Of a stretch of 64,000 nucleotides of DNA, positions 48,501 through 59,558 are shown piece by piece. Position 1 is the first letter of the stretch. Every line of letters starts with the position of its first letter. Made by a program: the position numbers and the translations under genes. The stretch is from Psococerastis gibbosa (taxonomy: Eukaryota; Arthropoda; Insecta; Psocodea; Psocidae). The notes beneath the pieces are model-generated. The model was not told the origin of the DNA. It was given only the letters and a program-made list of their open reading frames with translations, and made no database searches. The stretch is taken from the NCBI GenBank assembly GCA_963971405.1, contig OZ020490.1, forward strand, positions 20,671,464-20,735,463. The letters are read 5' to 3'.

Positions 48501-48828
48501 ACCATTTTAAAAATAAAAATTAAAAAATTGAATAAAACTCAACTCAACTCAACAAGCTTGTGACCCCCCACCCTAAATTTTCCGCTGGATCCGCCCTTGC
48601 CTATGCTTTGGAATTCCTTGCCAGAAGATACTAAGACTGAGGGTGATATTTTGATGGATATAAAATTTATATTTCCTTTTTATTGTTGCAGAAATTGCAA
48701 AGAGAGTGATGGAAGACGCCGAAGCTTTGAATGGATACATAGATACGTTCAAGGTACCTATTCGAGTCAAATTTCATATTCTGAATAGCCTTTATACGGG
48801 AACTTCCAACTCACAAAATGAGGATTAG
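36560..48828 (+). CDS. POLN: Family-A DNA polymerase, pol nu (POLN) type
   Basis: Nine coding exons: 36560-37901, 38092-38285, 44146-44302, 44598-44711, 44916-45062, 46265-46450, 46936-47106, 47647-47796 and 48692-48828. All phases match, giving 865 aa; human POLN is about 900. After a ~240-residue Ser/Lys-rich leader comes an inactive exonuclease-like domain (about 265-445), then the polymerase. Motif A is [11 protein letters not shown] (Asp626), motif [16 protein letters not shown] (Arg675, Lys679, Tyr687) and motif [13 protein letters not shown] (Asp805). The residue after the motif B Lys is basic (Arg680), as in human pol nu (TKK) and unlike pol theta (AKQ). No helicase precedes it, which also argues against POLQ. 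It is a nuclear translesion or repair polymerase by homology. Motif A has Gln-His where Ser-Gln is usual. The start ATG at 36560 is the first in frame; GTAAGT at 37902 was chosen over a donor 3 nt upstream. Confidence 0.93.
38568..38705. mobile_element. Truncated hAT-like G/C-tract element in POLN intron 2
   Basis: Begins CAAGACCGTAGCCAAGG with a C homopolymer and the GAAATTAAATGGCTTGATAC block shared with 54575-54753 and 59559-59701. The right terminal repeat is missing, so the copy is dead. Confidence 0.7.
39947..41331 (+). pseudogene. Degenerate non-LTR reverse transcriptase (RTE-like)
   Basis: Fragments in order: [31 protein letters not shown], an in-frame stop at 40214, [15 protein letters not shown] (RT motif with catalytic Asp), a stop near 40407, then after a frameshift [17 protein letters not shown], where the usual FADD is IVDD. 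The tail follows: [16 protein letters not shown], then [15 protein letters not shown]. Wording resembles RTE-type LINEs; the clade call is tentative. The reading frame is broken at least three times, so no active enzyme. It sits in POLN intron 2 in the gene's own direction. Confidence 0.85.
41439..41463. repeat. Poly-G tract
   Basis: An uninterrupted run of about 25 G, the longest in the window. Exact length is likely uncertain in any assembly. It adjoins no recognisable inverted terminus. Confidence 0.85.
41490..42040 (-). repeat. Dispersed repeat of the TCTGTCTGTC family (copy 3)
   Basis: The reverse complement matches 8700-9290: ATACGTAGTATAAGG, GCTTTGTGACGGTCAAC, TTCCGGGCAAACTATTCC and CTTGCCCCTTGGTAGTTTGC. 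The opposite end (CAATACATTGCGTGCC on the minus strand) extends the family's right end. It lies between the two reverse-transcriptase remnants of POLN intron 2. Confidence 0.78.
42090..43010 (+). pseudogene. Degenerate Jockey/CR1-like LINE reverse transcriptase, 3' half
   Basis: Fragments in order: [32 protein letters not shown] (catalytic ADD degraded to ADM), after a frameshift [19 protein letters not shown], then [16 protein letters not shown] and [14 protein letters not shown]. This is the C-terminal half of a non-LTR RT with several frameshifts and stops. Different lineage from 39947-41331. Dead copy in POLN intron 2. Confidence 0.82.
43011..44145. other. 3' part of POLN intron 2, nothing recognised
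   Basis: AT-rich intron sequence without further recognisable elements before the exon 3 acceptor at 44145. With the LINEs upstream, the intron reaches about 5.9 kb, far longer than the other POLN introns. Confidence 0.5.
45098..45384 (-). mobile_element. tRNA-derived SINE with internal insertion, in POLN intron 5
   Basis: Minus-strand head (GACATGTTGAGTAGTG), B box GGTTCGAGTCC, core, and tail TTTA-type near 45098. The GTTGGCTTAG and GCCCTAA segments are separated by ~60 extra bases starting with a poly-T run (45157-45169) and containing CAACAGTTGTTCAGTGCC, a small secondary insertion or local expansion. Confidence 0.85.
45386..46264. other. Remainder of POLN intron 5
   Basis: AT-rich, including a TTATTATTATTG-type stretch near 45545 and a tandem-like repeat of TATTCTATAATCAATGACTA (46146-46200). 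No gene. Confidence 0.45.
47315..47491. mobile_element. MITE with GCGGCTATTCCA ends, in POLN intron 7
   Basis: GCGGCTATTCCATCTGTCAA at the left pairs with TTGACAGATGGAATAGCCGC at the right. TTTGTGCATCA and TGATGCACAAA continue the arms. The loop (AAGGAGACTATTGTGTAG, TTAAGTTATAATATGG) matches 28622-28827 on the opposite strand. Non-coding. Confidence 0.87.
48412..48599. mobile_element. hAT-like G/C-tract element in the last POLN intron, 7/8 TSD
   Basis: Starts CAATGGGGGATCCACGGG with a long G run and ends GCTGGATCCGCCCTTG. Flanks are CCTAGGCT (48404-48411) and CCTATGCT (48600-48607). Interior words AAATGAGTAAATTCATAAGA recur at 57510-57540, so this is a separate subfamily. It ends 92 bp before the final coding exon. 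Confidence 0.82.
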
Positions 48829-50479
48829 GGAAAATTTTCGTTAGGTTCTTTATTGTGCCATAATATCTACAACAGGCTTCCATTATAATCTCTCCAGTTA
48901 TAATTATACGTTCTACAGCCTGATGTTTTGGTCATTTCACATTTTCAAATTTCACTTTAGAATTCACCTCAAATTATACAGGTATTTTTAGCCTCCTTCT
49001 ATTCTTTTTGGCTCATAATATAAACCTAGTTTGATTTCAATTCAATTTATGTCAGACGGCACCATATATCGACCTATCGTACAATGAAGGCATGCTCATA
49101 CAAGTTAGGTACGGAATTCACACCTGCCTATAAAGGTAGTACCTATCTTCATTATAATTACGATTTACTGCTCAACCCTCCGGCTTCTGGTCTACATGAG
49201 ATCAACTTTTTTACCAAGCTGAGGTGTTTTAATACAGGTCCGTCATTTTTCTTGTGCTTCTGTCAATATAGCCGTACCCAATACTTATTATTATACAGGG
49301 GTTCACTGAGTGAAGTGGGTAATATTGTGTCAGGCGCAGGTTTTGATTTCGGGGGGGGGGGGGGGGCGGTCCAAAAAAAATTTTACGTAATTTATTAATG
49401 AATTAATGGATAAATTCTTTAAACCATACAGGTTTACATACAAAAATTTATTTCGGGGGGGGGGGGGGGTCCGGACCCCATGGACCACCCCCTGGGCGCG
49501 GCCATGGTGTGAGGTGTCAGGATTTTAGAATGGAAGGTTCAGGTTCATTAACCTACTTCTGAGAATGTAAATGGTTGTCCCTTGTCCTAAAGTTTTGCAA
49601 TTTATTTAATAGCTAAGCCTAAATGTCATTAGAAGTGAGAGGTTGTTTATTACAACATTTTATACCTGCGGACTGCGGTGTTCATTTGATGGTAAAAACT
49701 TGAATTCTATGGCTTAGTAGCTAAATAGGGAAGACCGAATTTCAGAGTAATTTGGTTGCATAATCCAAGTATTTCCAGAAAATTAGGAATACATGGAAGG
49801 CTCATACACACAATTTCAAAATGCCTGGGCTGGTTAAATCAAAATTACTGAGAGAACGTAGAAAAATAACTATGGTACTATTTTCTTCCTAAAATTTAAA
49901 TTTTCTTTGCTGCTGAAATAGACCTATTTATAGGGTGTTCAGACCTACCGGACACACCAAGACACCATTTGTCTGGATTGGATGAGGCATTTCGAAATGC
50001 GGTCAAAAATTTGGTTAAAAAAATTGGTCAAATTTAATAAATAATAAAAGAGGGGTTTTAGGGGGTGTATAGGTGGTAAAAATGTATAATGTAATTTTCA
50101 AATGTAAAGATACTGTATGTCATTGTTACACATCTAACGCATCAAATGAAAGATCAATAATTTAAGACCTTTGGTCTTGTGTACTAGGTATAAATATGAA
50201 CTAAATATTCCTTAGGGTTCAGGCAGAAGGATTTTACTGCCGATCTGCTACATACATACAGTATATAAGCTTAAATTAATAAATAATAAAATAATGACTT
50301 TTGTCTGTTATGTACTTAGCCTGGAGTTAGGGTAACCTGAATGAAAAGAAGGCAAGCAAGACTAGAGGAAACTAGCGGACAATTACAACACTAAGTTGCC
50401 TCCCGACATACTTAAGTTATAGTGGCACTGCTTTCCGTCGCAAAAAAGGTTGTGGATAAGAATTTCAAGGACCTCCCAT
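48829..50479. other. POLN 3' flank and intergenic sequence
   Basis: 49330-49505 holds two long G tracts separated by an AT-rich stretch and ends CCCCCTGGGCGCGGCCATG, a probable inverted copy of the 29727-type element without a clear left terminus. A stretch near 50275-50335 resembles a SINE 3' end on the minus strand. Otherwise nothing is recognised. Confidence 0.45.
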
Positions 50480-50755
50480 AACAGTATCAGGTCAGGTCCT
50501 GAAGGACTTTCATGGACCTAGGTCCCTTGTCCAATGCCAATGACCCCATGGATTTCGGACATTATTTGTATTGTTTCCGTATGAATTTTTGGCCATTGGC
50601 AAACTGCTATACGTCCTCAATGTCTATCTACACCGGCTACAAGCAATAATGGACAAGCTCTGACAAGCTTACCACTGACGCAATGAAACAGGCGATAGCA
50701 TGACTTAACCAAGTACAGATACGAGTCCATAATCTCCCACAAGTTTCACTACAAA
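50480..50755 (+). repeat. Dispersed repeat, second copy
   Basis: Uninterrupted counterpart of 29680-30260: GTCCTGAAGGACTTTCATGG, TAGGTCCCTTGTCCAATGCC, TTGGCCATTGGCAAACTG, GACGCAATGAAACAGGCG. It gives the empty-site view of the insertion at 29727-29858. Confidence 0.75.
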
Positions 50756-50842
50756 AAAGCCTATAAGAAGTGTGGAACTCGAAGCAACAATCCTTTGGGG
50801 GTAAAGTCAGAGTTCTTACCACTATACTCCACATGTCACCCC
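50755..50842 (-). mobile_element. SINE 5' fragment
   Basis: The reverse complement carries the tRNA-like head (GACATGTGGAGTATAGTGG) and a B-box-like TTCGAGTTCC. The core and tail are missing. Confidence 0.65.
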
Positions 50843-52932
50843 GAAGTTAGTACCGGACAAGCCTGTACATAATAATCGGATCCCCGTTTGGCGTGACTAT
50901 ACCGTGATAAAAAACGACCAGCCGGCTGCATTGTTTAATCAAACATGACCTTAAGGCAAATCACGTTATAACCGGGCTCATACATTTTAGGAAGCCGCGT
51001 GTTGATTTTAGAGCCGGTCTGTGTATTTAATGCGTGGAAATTGCTGTCTACAAGCTATAGGCGTTGGCAGGGGTAATTATATTAAGCAAAAATAACAAAT
51101 TTATATGTAAATTGACGGCGATGTGTGTTTTTGGATATTTATATTTGTTGGCAGGTGGAAGTGTTGATTATGTTAGCCGGTGGGCACTGCGTTCGATAAG
51201 GTCTGACAAAGCAATTAATCCAGGCACGAAAGGCCTAAGTTATCGTTACTAGGCTACAACTTGATAAAACCTGATAGGCGTAAAGGGTTACTGTAAGCCA
51301 GACGCAGTTTAGAAGTCCGAAGCTGCTGCAGCAAAACGCCGTGGCCGTGTGGCAACCAATTGAAGACTTGCAGCAGAGGATCCTATTGGCCACTGTTTTT
51401 TTTTTTTTTTTAGATGTGGTCAGAAACATGCCCGGCTGGGGTGTTTTTCCCCTGACAGTGAAGGTAGGGATGTCCCACGACTGGCGGAAAATATTTCTTT
51501 TATGTCGACTCTTTACCAACTGAACTGGCGTGTGAACCGGCGTCATCGTACCTTTTTGAATCATATACTATATCATACATAATTATATACTACATATATA
51601 TCATACATATTATATTATATATACTATATAGTGATTGAGAGAGAGCCAGTGTATAAAAAACTTTGAGTGAAAGTCCATCTGAATGCCATTAATGGCAACA
51701 TTGTGTTGTGTAGTTGTTATAGAGATAAAGTAAAATATTATAGAGTGCACGTCGAGCGTGATTGCCGCAGTACCTACTTGTTTAAACCGAAATTTAAATA
51801 ATTTGGATAAGGGGGGAGGCAGACTTAGCTTCCTATACTATAAAAATACGTCCCTGCCTCACACCCTTATACAATTAGCCCTCAAACGAAATAAAAACGC
51901 ACCAACACTGCACTGTAGGTATCTCTTAAAAGTCTTCAAGGCATGTTTTTTATATTTGATGCACAGTTCAGCCTATTCTGCGACGACCTCAAGACCGTAG
52001 ACGGATAGGCCTAATGAGAATACTATGCTAATCAGGTGGTATTAAATGGTACTGGTTTGGAACACAAGAGGCGCAAAAACTATGGGCCTAACGTGAAAGA
52101 TGATACGGAACATTAGGAGGGGAATGCGTGGTCTGGTGCAAAAAAGAAACAGTAAGAATTATGACGATAGTGATCATCAAAAGTTATATTTCAGAAGACG
52201 AAGAAAATATTTTACGAATGGAGACGTATAACGAATCAAATGGGACAAAGCAAGATCATTCTTATAGTGAGACAGGTTTCAAGCAGAGGAAGCTAAAAAA
52301 AAGCAACAGCAACAATTGAACACTGATCCCATAAGTCAGCCCAGCATGACATTAGACACTATATGGTTGTCATTGGTTAGGGAAAAAGTGAAGTTCAAGT
52401 AGAAGTTTCAAACTAATAAACCCTGGCGAGGGCCGTGGTCGAGTAGTTAGAGAGCTTGCATTTCAATCGGGATCGGATTTACTTAATTATTCAAAGTAGA
52501 ATACAAGAGCGATGATATAATCGACCAAAAACCATCAGTCCTTATCAGGACTAAGCCTGATAATGGGAGTAGCACCCACTCCCGAAACGTCGCCCCCTTC
52601 CCCTGACAATGGGCTCCGTCCTAATCGTTCGATGACTATGAGGCCCATGCCTCTAATGACTATTAACAGAACCGGCAATGTAAGTCCAACTAACCCTTTG
52701 TTAAATAGTATTACACCATTGCCATTAACCTTTAGATATACGTTAGGTATAACGAAGTAGCGTTTCATCATGATTAAATAAGAGAAAATATAAAAAAAAT
52801 GCATGCATTCGAGTGAAAAAACCTTACAGTTGTAAAATACAAAATTTCACAGGAAATACAAATCTCGAAGAGACATACCGTAACTGAGAAGTCACAGTAA
52901 AGTAAGGGTTGATGGGTTGACCCTATAACTCC
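50843..52932. other. Intergenic sequence, no recognised gene
   Basis: Features seen are a TATA/CATA-rich stretch at 51560-51635 and a tRNA-5'-like stretch near 52435-52470 (GCCGTGGTCGAGTAGTTAGA) without a partner T arm. The open frames here are short and show no family motif. Confidence 0.4.
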
Positions 52933-53072
52933 CAGGGGCGGGCACAAGGGGGGGTCATGACCCCCCCCCCCCCAAAAAATTTTTATTGGTAATTTTATTA
53001 TGTTCTGGTTCTGGCAGCCCTGGTGATGACCCCCCCCCCCCCCAAAAAAAAATATCGCTGTGCCCGCCCCTG
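52933..53072. mobile_element. hAT-like G/C-tract element, 7/8 TSD
   Basis: 140 bp with a perfect 14-bp inverted repeat, CAGGGGCGGGCACA and TGTGCCCGCCCCTG, and two C homopolymers. Flanks are ATAACTCC (52925-52932) and ATAACACC (53073-53080). Its terminal repeat differs from the CAAGGCCGTAGCC subfamily, but length, TSD and C tracts agree. Confidence 0.85.
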
Positions 53073-53080
53073 ATAACACC

Positions 53081-54566
53081 CTTCTGGCTACAACCTTGCA
53101 TACAGTAATGTCAACAAATATAGGCTATATTGTATATTATTAATTGTTTTGTAGAAATGGAAAATAAATTATTCATTTATTGCACCGAAATAGGCACGTA
53201 CTTATAATGTGTCCTTCTAAAATCTATACCCGACACCAAGTTTAATTAAATTAAAACCTCCTAGGTACGGTACCTACTGTAGAGTCATCAAGAAGGCCAC
53301 ACGCAGAGCCTTTCTTCGCAAATTGCTTATCAACAGACCCTTTTCTAATTTATAGCAAAAACCCATTCTCATAAAACACTTTATACTAATCTCAAAAGAG
53401 CAATAAATTAAATTAAACGTCATTACAACGCAATTTTTAACATTTAGCATTATAAGAATGTAGAAGCAATGCCCAGACTGTATAAACCTACATACCACTC
53501 GTACTTCATTATCACAACGAATTCCCTATTTTGATTTTTTCTTATATTTCAGAGCTATGGCCGAATTAAAAAATTGTAAATTAGTGGATGCAGACTTTTT
53601 TTTCAGAAACTATCACATGCATAATAAATTCCTTTCAATTATTTTCTTGATCTCCAGACGATGCCAACACAAAAGTCGAAACAGTCTGAAGATTGTCGTG
53701 CTAAAATACCATGACCATAACCAACCATCATCAACAGATGCCCTCAGGGGTTTTCTCGCATGTCCGCCCCTCTATTTCTCTTTAAGAGATAGTCTTGGAA
53801 TATAAAAGCATGTGCTAAAACAAGCCTTAGGCTACTGTTAAGGTCCATGGACTGGAACAGATAGGTTTAGGTGTGAGCTAAGTCACGAGCTGAATTTATG
53901 CCTATAGGCACCCAGGCAATAAAATAGGCGCAACTTTCAAGTGCAGACTGTACGTATTGTTCGACTAGACTGTTCTGTTCAGAGCATTTGCTCAGACTCC
54001 TGTTGATTTGCGGGAAGACCCCTATATCCGCAGGGGCGGACCCAGCCCATTGGGGGGGGGGGCAGTCACTGCATCTGTCCCTGCATTGGGGTTTTCATAT
54101 TTTCGGGAACGGGATCCAATCTCGTCCCAGGCCCTAGTAGTGGCAGCTCCAGAAGAGGCTATATATGTATACAGCAAATCCTTGTGAACTGCTTATTATT
54201 CGTATTTATTATATATAAATTATTTGCATTTATTATATATAAATTTGTCCACCGTATTTAAGACTCCGGATCCACTTCCCCGGTACCATAGTTTGCAGTT
54301 TACAGTGAACTCCCTCAATTGGGGGGGGGGGGGGGGGACTTTTTCCCTTTGGTATAGGGTCATATAATATATGCGCCTCCATTGACGTAAATCCTGGATC
54401 CGCTCCCGGGCCCTCTGGACCCTATTATTTTGTGCTCCTTGCATAAAACCCTGGTGGCTGTATGGAGCGTTTTTTTTTTTAATTCTGGGTATGTTTCATT
54501 GACTATTCTACTATTATCACAGATCCTTTAAAACAGTTAAGTTATTTGTTGGCGCAATCATCACTA
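53081..54566. other. Intergenic sequence
   Basis: A G tract with CAGGGGCGGACCCAG at its left (54032-54062), and another G run near 54320, are likely broken members of the G/C-tract families. No coding exon. Confidence 0.4.
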
Positions 54567-54574
54567 TAAGACGA

Positions 54575-54753
54575 CAAGGCCGTAGTCAAGGGGGGGGGGG
54601 GTTCATGGGGTCCCCACCCCCCGAAATGAAATGGCTTGATACTAGATAGAATCGGATTTATTTGAGAGGAAAAATAAAAACCACTATGCAATATCCCATG
54701 AAACTTCTAACCCCCCCCCCCCCCCCGAAAAAAAAATCCTGGCTACGGCCTTG
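54575..54753. mobile_element. hAT-like G/C-tract element, exact 8-bp TSD
   Basis: 179 bp starting CAAGGCCGTAGTCAAGG, ending CCTGGCTACGGCCTTG, with a G run near the left end and a C run near the right. Exact TAAGACGA duplications flank it (54567-54574, 54754-54761). The interior block GAAATGAAATGGCTTGATAC is shared with 38568 and 59559. Confidence 0.93.
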
Positions 54754-54761
54754 TAAGACGA

Positions 54762-57370
54762 CAAACATTAGATATTGTAGTCGTTCGTGCCTGAAACATG
54801 TTGGATCCCATTAATAGCTGCAACAGGTACTGCCGCACCTTGAACCGTTTCTCACCCCGCTAAAAGGGAATACGTGTCTATAAGGTGAGTCACACCTTTG
54901 TTACAAAATATTGGCCCACAGCAGTTGGACCGCCTCTAATCTCTGCAAGGTGTCAAAAGGCAAGGGTTGCACTAAAACCTAACAAATAGGGGGAAAAAAA
55001 AGGCCAATATTCAGGAATCAGGAAGGGGCGTTTGGGTTGGTTGGGTTTATGCACATAGTGCGAGTTCGATTCGGCATCTCATTAGAGTACAGGGGCACAC
55101 GTTTAGCTAGAGTTTAAGGGGGGGGGGGGGGGGAGTCAGGAAAAATATAATTCAAAATAAAGAGTAAATACGGTACCTAGGCCGAAATCAACATAAACCA
55201 CAATGGATGTTTTTTTATTCTTGTTTTTAATTAAAAAAATCTGGGATTGCTCGTAAATTATGTCTGACGATGTTGAATTAGCTAGAATAGACATAGTCAA
55301 CAAGGTCATGGCGGGAACTTGAATCAGTTGCAAGACTTCAATGGATACCAGTTTATGGGTAAATGCATACGCAATTTCATTGTCCGCCCTAAATTTACTA
55401 AAACCTGAAACAGTTTCAGCCGTCAACTCTGCACATTTGCAAGTCTCAGGCAATTACAACAAAGAGATCCTTCCACATACGATTAAAACACTCGTGCTGT
55501 CACGCAATTCCAGCTGATTCACCAAATTTAAACGTCTTTCTGGTCACTCCTGTCTCTTCAGCCTTCCCTGTCACTCTCGTCCGCTTCTTGCGGCTGTCAA
55601 GTCCCATGAATACCAACGGCAATTACCTGCAATTGTCCAGTATCTCTCTCTCCAACTTCAAACTCATCCATCGTTTTGTCTCTGTCCAACCTGCTCACTC
55701 TTATACATAGTCTCTTTTTACCTCTTACTTCTGTAAGAGCTTAGTGTCAACGCTGAGGACTTGGCGGAATTACCTCGCTTTTAGAACATGTGAGTGCTGT
55801 TCGAGTGTTCTTTTCTTGACAGTACAGTCTCTCTTTGGAGCCCCGAGGGTACTGATTTATTAATCGGTGTAGGCGACCAGCAATATTACGGTCATGTGGT
55901 CTAACAACCGTATCTTCTTCTCATTCCCTTTTGTACTGATTTCAGCGTGAGGGGATGTCTTCTTAAACTGCTCACGGTAAGCACTCAGCAGCCTGCGCGC
56001 GAACAGATATGCCTCTCTTCTCGGCTATCTCCACCATTTTTTCCTTCAGAGTTCTTCTCTTCTCTTAATTAACTCACAATAACCAACCCCCCCTCCCCCT
56101 CCGAAGTGGGTTTTCAGCTTAGGTTTCCGTTTCCACGAGTGCAGACCTAAACTTAACTCTACTTAACACACTTGACTAAGGATAACCATTTAACACCAAC
56201 GATGTGAAAACCCTTATAACACCTGGCAATGTCCTTAGAACTGTCATTATCCTCAAAATTTTGAATTCTTTATTATCAATCTTTGTACAAGTAAATACTG
56301 TACGCAATATACCCACGGGTACAGTCACCCCTGTTGTCTCTCAACGCCCTACCATCGTTAATCTTTACCCTCCGTTTGTTTTTATAGTCTTCAATAAATG
56401 CACCACTGTTAACATCTGGTGCACATACACCTGTTTTGTATTTAACTCTCCCAACACATGTCAACTTGTGGCACATCCCTCTAACTGGCATATTTTACTT
56501 CCCCTCCTCTTAATGTATGTAATGACTTTTTTCCCAATAGAATTACTGGACTGACTCAATGAAAGGTTGATTTTGATGTGTTTCTCTCTCGAAAAAAACT
56601 CCCAACGCAGGACTCTCAACCGGTTCGCCTCAGATTCCTAAGGGTAGGCTACCCTTCCTGAACGGGCAAATTATTTACCTTCAATACCATATTCTTGAAA
56701 ATTAGTTTGTTTCCGGTTTTAAAACAAGATCAAATTTCTAAGGAAATGTTAGTGAAAAACGGAACCTTATGAGCATATCAATCACGAACCATAAAGCGAA
56801 GGCTCAAATGTCTAGCCTTAATTCAGATATTTGTGCTGATTGCACCTATACCTTTAGGGTTACTTTCATAAGTGTCATACCTCATTAAAGACCTCAAGAA
56901 GAGCTTTCATTTGATATGTAACTTGACACAGGTTTGCCGATGATAAATCTGAGATACCATCTATGACCCCCCAATAACCCCTATTACCGGTCCTCCAAAT
57001 AAAAAATAAATCATTCGACCAAAATATAGTTCGACCCCAACTTAATTATCAAATTTGTACCCCATCTCAAAATTCCTCGTAAGAACAGAAATATGGGGTA
57101 TGCACGGGTCGACGGATGGTGGGAATCACACAAATTATGTATGGTTACAATTTTGGAACTCCATTCCCCGGACACCCCCATTTTTTTGGGAAAACCAAGT
57201 GCCATAACTGCGACCAATTGGTGTCATTGACGCATTTGACAGCCACACAATCCATATCTCTCTTGCTGTTTTATTTTTTTTAGGAAAAAAGTTTAATTAC
57301 ATTATAAATCTTATATGTTACTAGTATATTTAATATTAATGAGCAAAATAATTTGTAATAAAAATGTGGA
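54762..57370. other. Intergenic sequence with no recognised gene
   Basis: A poly-G run lies at 55119-55132. 55480-56060 is less AT-rich and pyrimidine-rich on this strand; in minus-strand frames it has scattered protein-like pieces (VTRKTFKFGESAG) but many stops, so at most a very old transposase relic. Not called. Confidence 0.35.
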
Positions 57371-57379
57371 GTAGGCTAC

Positions 57380-57655
57380 CCGTACCCAGGATGTTTTTTT
57401 TTGGGGGGGGGGGGCAAGAACAAAAAAAAATATAAATGATACATCCGTAGTAATTCACCTGTGAGGCTGTAAATGGCCCCCCTTGGGTACGGGCCTGTGC
57501 CCCCCCCCCCTAAATGAGTGAATTCATAAGATAGGCCTAGTAAAGATATTTTTTACAAAAACTATTTCTTGGGAGGCTGGGGGTGTAGGCTGCACACCTA
57601 TACTTACAACTTGTGACCTCCTCCCCCCTAAATTTATCACTGGTTCCGCCCTTGT
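57380..57655. mobile_element. Two abutting or nested G/C-tract element remnants
   Basis: CCCGTACCCAGG with a G run pairs with CCTTGGGTACGGG at about 57484-57496. Immediately after, a C run and AAATGAGTGAATTCATAAGA lead to GGTTCCGCCCTTG near 57651, which matches the subfamily at 48412-48599. No target duplications could be defined. Confidence 0.5.
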
Positions 57656-57659
57656 GATA

Positions 57660-59060
57660 TGATCGATATTTCCAGGAAATTTGATTTTGCGCAAACTGGA
57701 AGGTTGTTCCGTACGGTCATCTCTCACGTAGAGGCACTGTGCCTTCTAGGGCTTTGTCTATAAACAATATAATATACATTCTGCAAAAAGTAGGAGCAAT
57801 AACTGGAAAAATGTCAACATGAATAGCTATCGGCCTATCTCACGCCATATAAAACCGTAGCTTCTCTACTCGTATGCTCCGATATGGAAACTCAGATAAC
57901 GCCTTTTAAAGCATTTTAATATACAATAAATAAAATATTCCATAACAAAAGCCGACACCATGATACCATAAGCTAAACACCAGTGTCTACAATCATATTA
58001 TTAATGGCGAGAGAGAGCATTGTACGGTCAGAGAAACCATTGTCCACTTATAATGAAGCCATTGTGTATCGTATTCCTTTGGTACCAACCTATAAAATAT
58101 GAAATAATGCGAGTTATCATTACGCCGCCGATGGTTTATTTATTGTGAAGATCTCAAAGAAAACAATGGTTTAGCCTGTCTTGTAATTTTTTGTTGCGAT
58201 GAAGGAAGCTTCGTTATAGGTGATGTGGAGACAAATAGAACGCTCAAAAGACGCCATTTTTCTTTAGTTATGTTTATTTATTCCGGTTTGTTGTCTGTGG
58301 ATTCTTTCTATGTACAGCCTAGTGCTGTATAAGATACAATTGACAAGGATTGACTCAGAGCCCCTAAGGGTAATTTTGGAATAAATTTATGTGTCCGATA
58401 TAAAAGGATTATTAGGTTTCCAAATTTCCAAGTTATGGCAGCAAATCGAAATCAGGAACTGCTGCATTATAGAAACTCCCATTCCTCTCATTCTAAAAGT
58501 AATCTGCAGCCGAAACCACCATGGATTATCCAAATAGTTCTGCATCCGCACGAAGCGGCGGAGAGCGGTAACATATCAAAGGCCAAAAGACAAGCCAACA
58601 CTTTTATGTTTACAGTTTAAGGCATCATAGTGGATAAAAGTAGTGTGACACCTAAAGGCTCAAGCAAGAATTAAAATGACTTGAAAACAATCTCTATAGA
58701 TTGGGCCTTCCGCCATAATCCCTAAACCCTTCCGATAAAGAGCCGATTGGGCTAAAATACAATGTATTTCACCTCTCTGGAGTGATACGCTGATGCGTGC
58801 CGACACCTTGTTTCTTAAGGTGCTGGCCTATTAGGTCTGAGCCCCTAAGCGCCATCGGCTCCAGAAGAATGCAAAGCTTTGTCCCGTCCTTTGGAAGCAC
58901 CAAATTTTCTAGGCCAATGAAAATCGTCGGGACAATGTAATTAGAAGCCGGTGGGAGATATAGCTTTATCGTGCAAAAAGCTGTTTTCTTAGCTCTCAGG
59001 GCCGTCGGCAGTCACCACCGCCCACTGTATATTATTCCAGGACCCTACCAAAGGATTGCC
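57660..59060. other. Intergenic sequence, nothing recognised
   Basis: No repeat ends, RNA gene or exon could be supported. The short open frame starting at 58435 lacks any family motif. Confidence 0.4.
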
Positions 59061-59065
59061 AGCAT

Positions 59066-59245
59066 GCTTCACCCGAAAGGTTGTTAGTTCGAGTCCTACA
59101 CTTCCTACATTTTCTGGGCATGCTTCGGAGGGCATGTAAAGCAGGCGGTCCCGAGCTTTCCTAGTTGAGTGTAAGAGAGGGCTTTATAGCCCTAACTCCA
59201 CTAGGTTGGCTTAGTAATAGAACAAAAAAAGTCCTTATTTATGCT
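59066..59245 (+). mobile_element. tRNA-derived SINE, 5'-truncated
   Basis: Begins within the tRNA-like head (TTCACCCGAAAGGTTGTTAG), has B-box TTCGAGTCC, core GCTTCGGAGGGCATG, and ends AGTAATAGAACAAAAAAAG with a short TTTA tail. Nearly identical to 31132-31352 over the shared part. Confidence 0.87.
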
Positions 59246-59558
59246 TTAGATAGGGCAAGGGTTCTCAAGAATAATTTTCGGTGGCTCCCTAAAAAACACT
59301 TCAACGTTGCATTGGCTCCCATAGACTCGTATGTGGGAGCAAGGGGGGGGGGGGTGTTTAATGCATATATTTATATAAGAAGGTGATTTATGGAATGAAG
59401 AAAACAGCAAATTTATAACTTGAAGTTTGAGCCATGGCTCACCATTGAGAACCTCTGACATAGGGTCGATCTCCATTGCCTCGCATATTGTAACGCTAAT
59501 GCAGCTCACTGCTTTGCGGTTTGCTATTTTGGACAATAAAAAATTGAGCACCACCGGG

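Noticed and set aside
49330-49505. Ninth G/C-tract element with TSD
   Set aside because: The right terminus is visible, but the left terminus and an 8-bp duplication could not be matched.
52434-52475. tRNA (Ser/Leu-like) 5' half
   Set aside because: A-box-like wording only; no B box or acceptor pairing follows.
52563-52760. Pro/Thr-rich open frame 65 codons long
   Set aside because: No homologous motif, no start context and no neighbouring exon; probably chance.
55480-56060. Possible old transposase on the minus strand
   Set aside because: Only scattered protein-like words, many stops and no diagnostic motif.
56204-56554. 116-codon open frame
   Set aside because: No family motif and no splice-linked partner; composition is like the surrounding non-coding DNA.
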